Assembly (NCBI RefSeq): GCF_018139685.1
Contig: NZ_JAGSPN010000005.1
Coordinates: forward strand, 62,001 to 126,000
Direction of reading: 5' to 3'
Length of the DNA: 64,000 nt
Source of the DNA: Cognatundibacterium luofuense
GTDB lineage: Bacteria; Pseudomonadota; Gammaproteobacteria; Burkholderiales; Burkholderiaceae_D
The translations under genes and the position numbers were made by a program. How positions within the stretch are numbered: the stretch's first letter is position 1; each line of letters opens with the position of its first letter. This document shows, one piece after another, positions 44,010 through 51,711 of this stretch. The notes below the pieces were generated by a model that ran no database searches, had not been told where the DNA came from, and saw only the letters and a list, made by a program, of their open reading frames with translations.

Positions 44010-46328
44010 ATGTCTGCTGTCCTGAAAATCCTTGTGCAACCGACTAACCACCTGCTGGAAAAGCTGTCGCTGCGCAGTAAGCTGCTGGGTATTTTTTTCA
44101 TCCTGCTGGTTCCTCTGATCATACTGACCATTACGCTGTTCGAAAAAGATCAGAATGAACTGAACACTTCTATTTCTGAGGCGCAAGGATCCGTACTGAA
44201 CCATCGTTTAATGAATCTGATTGTGACCGTACAACAACACCGGGGGCAAATGAATCTGTCTTATGCCGGTGAATCTGTCACAGACAAACTGAACAAACTG
44301 CGCCAGCAATTAAAAGACGACAATGCAAAACTTGATGAGCACGAAGCGTCGTTTAAAGAATGGAAACTTCTGAGCCAGTGGTCTGAGCTGCGTAATGAAG
44401 TCAATGCGCTGGCCGATGGAAAAACGGCAGATAACGCTGCCACCAGCCTTGCACAACACACCGCACTGATTACACGCTTACTTGGTTTAAATTACAGAAT
44501 TGCAGAATCCAGCGGATTGCTGCTGGACCCTACAGCAAACAGTTATTTTCTGATGGATTTGTCAATTCTAAAGCTGCCATTATGGATAGAAGAAGCTGCG
44601 CTGATTCGTGGCAAAGGTGCTGGTCTGATTCGCAGCGGCCAGGCCAGCCTGATGGAAAAGGCTGGTGTTCTGGCGCAGGTACAATCGATTGATAAGCTAC
44701 TGACTCAGGTAACATTAACCGAAGATTCGCTGCAACGGGCAGGAGAAACACTACCCGATGAACAAAAAGCAGCGCGTAGCGAAACTGCACAATTTCTGAG
44801 CATGGCGCGTACTGCCTTCACATCAGAGCAGCCAACTGGTGATGCAACAAGTTTTTTTGATGCCGGAACCAAAGCCATTGCTGCAGTTCGTCAGTTGCAA
44901 TTGTCTTATCAGGCTAAGCTGGAAGAAATCCTTGAAAAAAGAGTAAGTGAGCAACGCACCGAACGTAACTGGGTGATGCTGATCATTATTTTCAGCCTCG
45001 TTATTGCAGGTTACCTGATCGTCGCCGTGTATCTGAATATATTGCGAACAACACGGGTTTTACAAAGATCCGTCGCCAGTGCGGCAACCGGTGATCTGAC
45101 GCGCCTGGTTGAAATTCGTGGTGTGGACGAGGTTGCAACGACTGCTCAGGAATTTGAAAAAATGACCCTCAGCCTTTCCGCACTGGTGGCGAATGTCCGT
45201 ACGAATGCAAATGTTGTACACCAGCTAGGAAACGATTTATCCGGTGGAATTCAGGATTTATCAGAACGTACAGAACAACAAGCTTCAAGTCTGGAACAAA
45301 CCTCTGCCAGCATTCAGGATCTGGCAGATACGGTTAAAAATAATGCCCGCAGCGCCACAGCAGTCGACCAACTGGCAACACAGGTAAGGCAAATTGCTGA
45401 ATCAGGCAGCAGCACGATGGTCAGCGCGGTGCAATCTATGCAGGGAATTCAAACCAGTGCTGGCAAGGTACGCGACATTATCGGCATTATTGACGGTATC
45501 GCCTTCCAGACAAATATTCTGGCGCTGAATGCTGCAGTAGAGGCAGCGCGCGCAGGTGAACAGGGACGCGGCTTCGCTGTGGTTGCGTCTGAAGTGCGCA
45601 GTCTGGCGCAACGCAGCGCGCAGTCATCACGCGAAATCCGTCAACTGATTGATACTTCAGTTGAACAAGTAGATCAGGGTGTGCAGGAAATTCACCACGT
45701 GAATCAGACACTGGAAGACATTGTTAAAGGAATCCGCGAACTGGCATCTAATATCAATGCCATTTCTACCGCTTCCATCAGCCAAAGTGACAGCCTGCAA
45801 CAGATTAATGAGGCGCTTCATCATCTGGATGAAATTACACAGCGCAATGCTGCGCTCTCAGAGCGCGCCAAACAAGTGGCGGGTCAGATGGAGGAACGCT
45901 CACAACAACTGACAAGCTCGGTATCTGGCTTCCGCTTACGTCAGGGTACAGCAGATGAAGCGCTGGCCATGGTGAAAAAAGCGGTTGCACTGTACCGGCA
46001 AAATCCGTCTCAGGCGCTGAGTCTCATTACATCGAATCATCAGCAGGCATTTGCAGACAGGGATATGTACGTATTCGCATTTAACCGGCAAGGGCAATAT
46101 CTGGCGTTCGGCGGCAATCCGTCGAAATTACGGGTCAGCCTGATGAGTTTACCGGGACTGAACGGTAAGAAACTGGTACACGACGCATTTGCATTACCAG
46201 CCAGTGGCGGATGGGTGGATTACCAGATTACCAATCCTGCCAACGGAAAAGTCGATTGGAAAACTTCGTATATCGAAGCCATCACAGATGATGTGGTACT
46301 CGGTTGCGGCGTATATAAATTAACCTGA
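44010..46328 (+). CDS. Methyl-accepting chemotaxis protein with C-terminal Cache domain
   Basis: 772 residues from the ATG at 44010, which follows GGAGGAACTG. TM1 is about residues 25-44 and TM2 about 320-344, bracketing a helical periplasmic domain of about 275 residues. A HAMP domain follows (RTTRVLQRSVASAATGDLTRLVEIRGVDEV). The signalling domain has the tip ILALNAAVEAARAGEQGRGFAVVASEVRSLA (about 500-540). After about residue 650 a Cache_2-like domain follows: AVALYRQNPSQALSLI, DRDMYVFAFNRQGQYLAFG, WVDYQITNPANGK and TSYIEAI..VLGCGVYKL. That sensor should lie in the cytoplasm, an uncommon arrangement. Confidence 0.9.
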   Translation: MSAVLKILVQPTNHLLEKLSLRSKLLGIFFILLVPLIILTITLFEKDQNELNTSISEAQGSVLNHRLMNLIVTVQQHRGQMNLSYAGESVTDKLNKLRQQLKDDNAKLDEHEASFKEWKLLSQWSELRNEVNALADGKTADNAATSLAQHTALITRLLGLNYRIAESSGLLLDPTANSYFLMDLSILKLPLWIEEAALIRGKGAGLIRSGQASLMEKAGVLAQVQSIDKLLTQVTLTEDSLQRAGETLPDEQKAARSETAQFLSMARTAFTSEQPTGDATSFFDAGTKAIAAVRQLQLSYQAKLEEILEKRVSEQRTERNWVMLIIIFSLVIAGYLIVAVYLNILRTTRVLQRSVASAATGDLTRLVEIRGVDEVATTAQEFEKMTLSLSALVANVRTNANVVHQLGNDLSGGIQDLSERTEQQASSLEQTSASIQDLADTVKNNARSATAVDQLATQVRQIAESGSSTMVSAVQSMQGIQTSAGKVRDIIGIIDGIAFQTNILALNAAVEAARAGEQGRGFAVVASEVRSLAQRSAQSSREIRQLIDTSVEQVDQGVQEIHHVNQTLEDIVKGIRELASNINAISTASISQSDSLQQINEALHHLDEITQRNAALSERAKQVAGQMEERSQQLTSSVSGFRLRQGTADEALAMVKKAVALYRQNPSQALSLITSNHQQAFADRDMYVFAFNRQGQYLAFGGNPSKLRVSLMSLPGLNGKKLVHDAFALPASGGWVDYQITNPANGKVDWKTSYIEAITDDVVLGCGVYKLT

Positions 46329-46361
46329 CACGCCTTTTTCGCACACGCTTTTCGTATACAC

Positions 46362-46392
46362 AAAAAAAGAGCGGCTGAGCCGCTCTTTTTTT
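46362..46392. terminator. Bidirectional terminator, chemoreceptor / beta-barrel gene
   Basis: AAAAAAAGAGCGGC-TGA-GCCGCTCTTTTTTT, a perfect stem with T-runs on both strands. The same AGAGCGGC/GCCGCTCT hairpin recurs after the next two beta-barrel genes. Confidence 0.92.
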
Positions 46393-46430
46393 GGACAAAA
46401 CTTCAGAAACCGGCATCGCCGGTATCAGAC

Positions 46431-46916
46431 TCAGAAGGAGTAATGTACGCCAACGCTGAAGTTTTTAGTGTCGCTTGCAGGACGCTGGTATTCAGCACGG
46501 ATACCAACTTCTTTGTTTACCTGGAAGTTAACGCCAACACCGTACAGTGCGCCGGAAGTGGATGCAGTAACTGTTGTGTTACCGGAAGATGCGCTTGCGC
46601 TCAGGTTGTTGTAACCCAGACGGCCATATACGGAAAACTCTTTACTGACTGGCACGATACCCAAAACAGACAGGCCAGTTTGAGAAACATTCACGCTATT
46701 CCATTTTGCCAGGTGACGTACGTTCAGTTCTGCTGCAACGTTGTCATTGAATTTGTAACCACCGAAAATACCGTAGCTCAGCTTGTCTGCACTGTCCAGA
46801 CCGTCCACTTTAGTGTTACCGATATCAGCACCAGCGTAGAAAGCGTTATTGGATTGGGCTTGTGCGGAAGCGAATGCGGCAACCAGTGTCAGTGCGACAG
46901 CAACTTTTTTCAACAT
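46431..46916 (-). CDS. Small outer-membrane beta-barrel protein 1
   Basis: 161 residues. The third Met codon is chosen as start: AAGGA lies six bases before it, whereas the ATG at 46922 abuts that site. Signal peptide LKKVAVALTLVAAFASAQAQ. The mature part looks like an eight-stranded OmpA/OmpX-type barrel: FYAGADIGNTKVDG, YGIFGGYKFNDNVAAELNVRHL, VYGRLGYNNLSAS, VGVNFQVNKEVGIRAEYQRP and a terminal FSVGVHYSF ending in Phe. It is the first of three tandem paralogues in the same orientation. Confidence 0.85.
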   Translation of the reverse strand: MLKKVAVALTLVAAFASAQAQSNNAFYAGADIGNTKVDGLDSADKLSYGIFGGYKFNDNVAAELNVRHLAKWNSVNVSQTGLSVLGIVPVSKEFSVYGRLGYNNLSASASSGNTTVTASTSGALYGVGVNFQVNKEVGIRAEYQRPASDTKNFSVGVHYSF

Positions 46917-47105
46917 GATCATTCCTTAGAAAAACATTAATCAGGGGCGCGATTCTAAAGATGCTCTTACATGTTAATCAAGTTTTTAATTGCACTTATT
47001 ATCATTTTTTGCAATTTAACAACACACTTTCCGCCAAACGGTAGAAATTTTGCGCAAGTTCACCGAGCAAATAGAAATTATGCTAATCGCATCAGGCAAA
47101 TAAAA

Positions 47106-47124
47106 AGAGCGGCATCGCCGCTCT
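47106..47124 (-). terminator. Terminator of beta-barrel gene 2
   Basis: Stem AGAGCGGC / GCCGCTCT with loop ATC; on the minus strand TTTTTA follows. Nearly the same hairpin as after genes 1 and 3. Confidence 0.88.
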
Positions 47125-47155
47125 CTTATAAACAACTCAACTGCGATCTGTATTT

Positions 47156-47635
47156 TCAGAATGAGTACTGAACACCGGCGTTGACACTGGTGATGTTGCT
47201 GCGATAACGCTGGAATTCTGCGCGCAGGCTCATTTGCTTATTGATTTGATACGATGTACCAAGACCGAACATGGCAGCGGATTCTCCATCGCTGCCTTGA
47301 TCAGAAGAAACGCGCAAACGGTTATAGCCAAGACGAGCCAGTAAAGAGAAATCATTTGTCAGAGGTGCTGTTGCAACAACAGTTAAGCCTGCCTGCGTCA
47401 GTTTAGCGTCACCGTCTTTCGCAAGATGGCGCAGACTCAGTTCAGCCGCAAAATGATCATTGAATTTGTAACCGCCAAACATGCCATAGCTGGTTTTATT
47501 GGAACTGTGGTCGTCGTCAATACGGGACTTACCAAGATCCACACCAACATAGAATGGCGTGGCTGGCTGAGTTTGTGCATGTGCAGATGCGAAAGCTGTT
47601 AGCAGCGCCAGCACTGCGAGGGATTGTTTCAACAT
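47156..47635 (-). CDS. Small outer-membrane beta-barrel protein 2
   Basis: 159 residues with signal peptide LKQSLAVLALLTAFASAHAQ. Landmarks match paralogue 1: FYVGVDLGKSRIDDD, YGMFGGYKFNDHFAAELSLRHLAKDG, LLARLGYNRLRVSSD, YQINKQMSLRAEFQRY and terminal VNAGVQYSF. AGGA lies eight bases before the ATG. It is more diverged in loop regions than in strands, as usual for surface loops. Confidence 0.85.
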   Translation of the reverse strand: MLKQSLAVLALLTAFASAHAQTQPATPFYVGVDLGKSRIDDDHSSNKTSYGMFGGYKFNDHFAAELSLRHLAKDGDAKLTQAGLTVVATAPLTNDFSLLARLGYNRLRVSSDQGSDGESAAMFGLGTSYQINKQMSLRAEFQRYRSNITSVNAGVQYSF

Positions 47636-47800
47636 AATTTGTTTCCTAATGGTTACATTATCCAGGAAACCGATTGTATTGAGCGCTAAGTTTTGACTTC
47701 AAGAAAATATTTTCAATTATGCAATTTTATATGCTTAAGATATGTTTTCTGGTCAAGTAAGCGTTGCAAATAACGCCAGATACAGATTTTTCTGATTAAT

Positions 47801-47829
47801 AAAAAAGAGCGGCATCGCCGCTCTTTTTT
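47801..47829 (-). terminator. Terminator of beta-barrel gene 3
   Basis: AAAAAAGAGCGGC-ATC-GCCGCTCTTTTTT, a perfect stem with a strong T-run on either strand, 23 bp after the gene stop. Confidence 0.92.
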
Positions 47830-47851
47830 ATTCCAAACGCTGAAACAGCAA

Positions 47852-48301
47852 TCAGAACGAGTAATGCACTGCTGCGTTCACGTTCTGGAATTCAGATTGC
47901 GGGCGTGCGATTTCGAAGCGTACGCCAACTTGTTTGTTGTACTGATAGTTCACGCCAACTGCGCCCATACGGCCATCTTCACCGGATACGCCTTTCAGTT
48001 TCTGATAAGACTGGCCCAGACGGATGTAAGGACGGAACTGGTCTACCGGTACGGAGAACAGTGCGGAAACGGTGGTGTGGCTGAAGTCGCTTGCGTAACG
48101 GGTGTAACCGATTTCTGCGCCAACGAAGTCATTGAACTGGTAGCCGGCGAAAACGCCTTTGCTGGTTTTACGTACGCCGTCTGTACCGAACAGACGGGAA
48201 GTACCGACATCGGCACCAGCGTAGAAAGAGGAAACGGATTGTGCCTGTGCTGCACTTGCTGCTGCGATCAGAGCGATCGCGATTGCTGCTTTTTTCAACA
48301 T
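47852..48301 (-). CDS. Small outer-membrane beta-barrel protein 3
   Basis: 149 residues with signal peptide LKKAAIAIALIAAASAAQAQ. It shares with its two neighbours FYAGADVGTSRLFG, GVFAGYQFNDFVGAEIGYTRYASD, YIRLGQSYQKLKG, NYQYNKQVGVRFEIARP and the terminal VNAAVHYSF. Paralogues 1 and 3 are similar in signal peptide and strand 1. The role (porin-like, adhesion or stress protein) is unknown. Confidence 0.85.
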   Translation of the reverse strand: MLKKAAIAIALIAAASAAQAQSVSSFYAGADVGTSRLFGTDGVRKTSKGVFAGYQFNDFVGAEIGYTRYASDFSHTTVSALFSVPVDQFRPYIRLGQSYQKLKGVSGEDGRMGAVGVNYQYNKQVGVRFEIARPQSEFQNVNAAVHYSF

Positions 48302-48562
48302 CTGAGTGATTCCAAAACTAAAAAAGAGGCGCGATTATAACGATAAAGACGTTATTAGCCATGAAAACTGCACAATATATCGGCATCTTCTGTGCTTACG
48401 CAGACAGCGGGCTGTAGCATCTGCCAATTCAATGCAGCATGCTGAAGCAGGTTCAGCCGACGCTGCGCATCCGCAAGCTCAATGCACCGTATGGCCAGTA
48501 TAGCCACGAAAATTCGGATTGAATTCCATGGTTTTGCGCAGAATTCCCGCATGTTGTCGGGC

Positions 48563-48575
48563 TATAATCTGAATA
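48563..48575 (+). promoter_or_regulatory. Promoter -10 element placed for leaderless dapF mRNA
   Basis: TATAAT at 48563-48568. The expected transcription start is the A of the dapF ATG (48575), because a -10 box usually ends about seven bases before the start. No Shine-Dalgarno sequence lies before this ATG. The -35 region (about 48540-48545, AGAATT) is weak. Confidence 0.45.
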
Positions 48576-49426
48576 TGAACATCAAATTCACCAAAATGCA
48601 TGGCGCCGGCAATGACTTCATCGTCATCGACGCTACCCGCGCGCCCCTGACGCTGAGTTCAGCCCAGTGGCAGCGTCTGGCGGACCGTCGCTTCGGTGTC
48701 GGCGCGGATCAGATTCTGATTGTGGAGAGCGCATCCTCGCCGGATGTGGATTTCCGCTACCGGATTTTCAATGCCGACGGCAGCGAAGTCGAACAATGCG
48801 GCAACGGTTCGCGTGCGTTTGTGCGTTTCGTGACCGAAAAAGGTCTGACCAGCAAATCCGCAATCCGTGTCGAAACCATGTCCGGTGTGATTGAGCCGCG
48901 ACTGGAAGCCGACGGCAGCATCACGGTGGATATGGGTGCGCCGGAACTGACGCCGGAAAAGGTGCCGTTCAACAGCACTGGTCTGGATGCCCAGTTACAG
49001 GGACGTGATCCGCTGTGGCCTTTGCAAATCAATGGTAAGCAAGTGCTGGTGTCGGTGGTGTCGATGGGCAACCCGCATGCAGTGCAGGTGGTGGATGACA
49101 GTGAAGCCTTTCCGGTCGCTGCCGACGGCCCGCTGATTGAACACCACGAACGCTTCCCGCGCCGTGTGAATGCCGGCTTTATGCAGGTGAAGGATCGTCA
49201 CCATATCCGTTTGCGCGTGTATGAACGCGGTGCCGGTGAAACGCTGGCTTGCGGTACAGGTGCCTGTGCCGCGGTAGTGGCCGGTATCCGCCGTGGTTTG
49301 CTGGACAGTCCGGTACGTGTCACCACTCATGGCGGCGAATTGCAGATCGCCTGGGCCGGTGAAGGTCACTCTGTGTTTCTGAGCGGTCCGGCTGTCACCG
49401 TGTTTGAAGGCGAAATCACGCTCTGA
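48575..49426 (+). CDS. dapF: Diaminopimelate epimerase
   Basis: 283 residues from the ATG at 48575, which begins with the conserved [16 protein letters not shown]. An earlier in-frame ATG at 48482 adds residues not found in DapF. Both catalytic cysteines are visible: Cys75 in [10 protein letters not shown] and Cys226 in [11 protein letters not shown]. It interconverts LL- and meso-diaminopimelate for lysine and peptidoglycan. dapF is followed by DUF484 and xerC, an order conserved in many proteobacteria. It may be translated from a leaderless mRNA. Confidence 0.95.
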   Translation: MNIKFTKMHGAGNDFIVIDATRAPLTLSSAQWQRLADRRFGVGADQILIVESASSPDVDFRYRIFNADGSEVEQCGNGSRAFVRFVTEKGLTSKSAIRVETMSGVIEPRLEADGSITVDMGAPELTPEKVPFNSTGLDAQLQGRDPLWPLQINGKQVLVSVVSMGNPHAVQVVDDSEAFPVAADGPLIEHHERFPRRVNAGFMQVKDRHHIRLRVYERGAGETLACGTGACAAVVAGIRRGLLDSPVRVTTHGGELQIAWAGEGHSVFLSGPAVTVFEGEITL

Positions 49427-49473
49427 TCTCTTGTGCCCGCTGCGGCGGGCTGATTCTTCTGATAATCAACGCA

Positions 49474-50133
49474 ATGAATTCCTCTGAAATTGTTACCTAC
49501 CTGCTGGACAATCCGCAGTTTTTTGAAGAACACGCTGAATTACTGAGCACCGTGCGCCTGACCAGTCCGGTCATGGGAAAAGCGATTTCCCTGCAGGAGC
49601 GCCAGATGGAAGTGGTGCGTGACAAATACCGCACGCTGGAATTAAAACTATCGGATCTGATGCGCAACGCAGAAAGCAATCTGGATATCAGCCAGAAATT
49701 CCAGCGCTGGACCCGCGAACTGCTGCAAACCCGCAACGATATCGATTTGCCGCATGTGCTGACTCAAAGTATGAAAGATATTTTCGGTCTGCCGCATGCC
49801 ACGCTGCGCGTCTGGAATGTGACGCCGGAATTTGCGCACGGCTGGTTTGCTGAAGCAGTCAGCGATGATGCGCGCTTGTTTGCCAAAGGTCTCAACGCGC
49901 CGTTCTGTGGTCCGAATCAGGATTTTGAAGCAGCGCGCTGGCTGGAAGGCGACACACCGGTTGCCTCGGTAGCCATGCTGCCGCTGCGCAGCGCCGCCGG
50001 TGCGCCGGTATTTGGTTTGCTGGTGCTCGGCTCTGACGATGCATCACGCTATACCAAAGACATGGCAACCGATTTTCTGGTGCAGATTGCCGATACTGCG
50101 GCAGCCGCACTGCATTTCCTGACGCAACACTGA
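49474..50133 (+). CDS. DUF484 family protein (GAF-like)
   Basis: 219 residues with the DUF484 opening VTYLLDNPQFFEEHAELLSTVRL, a coiled-coil-prone segment (QERQMEVVRDKYRTLELKLSDLMRNAESNLDISQKFQRW) and a C-terminal GAF-like domain (residues 100-219, MLPLRSAAGAPVFGLLVLGSDD). The function is unknown. It lies between dapF and xerC and is likely co-transcribed. A GC-rich hairpin (GCCCGC..GCGGGC) lies in the gap after dapF. Confidence 0.88.
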   Translation: MNSSEIVTYLLDNPQFFEEHAELLSTVRLTSPVMGKAISLQERQMEVVRDKYRTLELKLSDLMRNAESNLDISQKFQRWTRELLQTRNDIDLPHVLTQSMKDIFGLPHATLRVWNVTPEFAHGWFAEAVSDDARLFAKGLNAPFCGPNQDFEAARWLEGDTPVASVAMLPLRSAAGAPVFGLLVLGSDDASRYTKDMATDFLVQIADTAAAALHFLTQH

Positions 50134-50144
50134 TCTGAGATTCC

Positions 50145-51062
50145 GTGGGACTGAGCGCTGATTTTCAAAGCTATCTCAGTCAGTTACGCTTTGAGCGTAA
50201 GCTGTCTGAGCGTACCGTCGATGCGTACACCCGCGATCTGGCCTTGCTGGAAACCCTGCTCGAAGGCCAGCCTTATCTGCAATTGCAAACTGCGCAGGCG
50301 CGCCGCCTGGTGGCACGTCTGCATCAGCGTGCGCTGAATCCGCGCAGCATTGCACGTATTCTGTCCGGCTGGCGCGGCTTTTATCAGTGGTTATGTGAAC
50401 AGGACAAACTGGCGGCCAATCCGCTGCTCGGTGTACGTCCGCCCAAAATCCGTAAGCCTTTACCGGAAGCACTTTCCGTCGATGACGCGGTGCGGCTGGT
50501 CGCCAGCGGATCGGATGAAACACCGGATGATCTGGCAAATAAAGCGATGTTTGAACTGCTGTATTCCAGCGGTTTGCGCGTATCGGAACTGTGTTCGCTG
50601 GATGTGACTGGGGTACGCGACGGCGATTATCAGTCGGCGGGCTGGATTGATTTCAGCGAAGGCATGGTGCTGGTCACAGGTAAAGGCAATAAGCAACGCA
50701 TGGTGCCGGTCGGCAAAGCAGCACTGCAGGCGCTGAAGCTGTGGCTGGATGCGCGTGGCGAACGCCTCAGTGATGATCCTTATCCGCTGTTTTTAAGCCA
50801 GCGCGGCAAACGCATCACACCGCGCATGGTGCAGCAACGCATCAAACAACATGCGCAAATGCTGGGGATTCCGGCCGATGTGCATCCGCATATGATGCGC
50901 CACTCGTTTGCCTCGCACATGCTGCAATCCTCCGGTGATTTGCGTGCCGTGCAGGAAATGCTGGGACACAGCTCGCTGGCATCGACTCAGGTCTACACCG
51001 CACTCGATTTTCAGCATCTGGCAGCGGTCTACGATAAAGCCCATCCGCGCGCGAAAAAGTAA
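50145..51062 (+). CDS. xerC: Site-specific tyrosine recombinase XerC
   Basis: 305 residues starting at a GTG. The catalytic set of the tyrosine recombinase family is complete: Arg145 (SGLRVSEL), Lys180 (TGKGNKQR), His249-x-x-Arg252 (HPHMMRHSF), His275 (LGHSSL) and Tyr284 (TQVYTAL). With XerD it resolves chromosome dimers at dif during division. It follows DUF484 in the dapF-DUF484-xerC order. A copy of the dispersed repeat follows directly. Confidence 0.95.
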   Translation: MGLSADFQSYLSQLRFERKLSERTVDAYTRDLALLETLLEGQPYLQLQTAQARRLVARLHQRALNPRSIARILSGWRGFYQWLCEQDKLAANPLLGVRPPKIRKPLPEALSVDDAVRLVASGSDETPDDLANKAMFELLYSSGLRVSELCSLDVTGVRDGDYQSAGWIDFSEGMVLVTGKGNKQRMVPVGKAALQALKLWLDARGERLSDDPYPLFLSQRGKRITPRMVQQRIKQHAQMLGIPADVHPHMMRHSFASHMLQSSGDLRAVQEMLGHSSLASTQVYTALDFQHLAAVYDKAHPRAKK

Positions 51063-51080
51063 GCGTCACAGCGTCTGATT

Positions 51081-51163
51081 ATGCAGAACTCCGCATTTGC
51101 GCTTCACGTAGGCCCGCAGTTTCTGCCGACGACAGCCGGATCGCTGTGCTGAACTCCGCAAAT
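51081..51163 (+). repeat. Dispersed ~83-bp intergenic repeat, copy D
   Basis: Plus-strand copy: ATGCAGAACTCCGCATTTGC at the left, core TTTCTGCCGACGACAGCCGG with one change, and TGTGCTGAACTCCGCAAAT at the right. This copy shows clearly that the ends are direct copies of TGCxGAACTCCGCA. It faces copy E across the TfoX-C gene. Confidence 0.85.
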
Positions 51164-51295
51164 TGGCCATTTTCTGTCCGTTTCCGGTCTGCTACCGGCT
51201 TTTTACAGCCCTGCACGGCTTGACGCACCATGCACCGGAGCGGAACATGTTTCATCCTGCTGCCCTCGCAGCGCCATACCGCCACTGCAACCGCC

Positions 51296-51565
51296 ATGAC
51301 CCACCCTGAAAAACTGTCCGGACTCGGCCCGAAATCGCTGCAAATGCTGGCAGCCATCGGCATAACCAGTACCTCCGCATTTCTGGCAGCGGATGTGTAT
51401 GTGTTGTATGCGCAGCTGAAAGCACGCTTCCCGGCCACCAGTCTGAACATGCTGTACGCGATGATCGGTGCGCAGGAAAACCGGCACTGGATCACGGTGA
51501 AACAGGAAAGACGTACCGAGATTTTGCTGAAGCTGGATCAGATGGGCCTCGCACCCCGGAAATAA
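51296..51565 (+). CDS. Stand-alone TfoX C-terminal domain protein
   Basis: 89 residues from the ATG at 51296. LSGLGPKSLQMLAAIGITST is a helix-hairpin-helix of the TfoX/Sxy C-terminal type, followed by VYVLYAQLKARFPATSLNMLYAMIGAQENRHW, all as in that family. The N-terminal TfoX domain is absent, so this is a single-domain version. The family links to competence regulation in gamma-proteobacteria, but its role here is unknown. The gene is enclosed by repeat copies D and E in opposite orientation. An upstream ATG at 51230 is not supported. Confidence 0.75.
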   Translation: MTHPEKLSGLGPKSLQMLAAIGITSTSAFLAADVYVLYAQLKARFPATSLNMLYAMIGAQENRHWITVKQERRTEILLKLDQMGLAPRK

Positions 51566-51570
51566 GGCGA

Positions 51571-51654
51571 AATGCGGTGTTCAGCACAGCGATCCGGCGG
51601 TCGTCGGCAGAAAGTCCGGCTCTCCGGAATGACCGGATGCGGAGTTCTGCACAA
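51571..51654 (-). repeat. Dispersed ~83-bp intergenic repeat, copy E
   Basis: Minus-strand copy: TGTGCAGAACTCCGCATCCG at the left, core GGACTTTCTGCCGACGACCG then CCGGATCGCT, and TGTGCTGAACACCGCATTT at the right. It lies six bases after the TfoX-C-domain gene stop. Confidence 0.88.
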
Positions 51655-51668
51655 ACAGGGATAAAAAA

Positions 51669-51690
51669 ATGCCGGCGCACTGGCCGGCAT
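51669..51690 (-). terminator. Rho-independent terminator of S41 peptidase gene
   Basis: Stem ATGCCGGC / GCCGGCAT with loop of six. On the minus strand it runs directly into TTTTTTT, about 20 bp after the peptidase stop. Confidence 0.88.
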
Positions 51691-51711
51691 CGTTGTTTTG
51701 CAACTGGTCAA

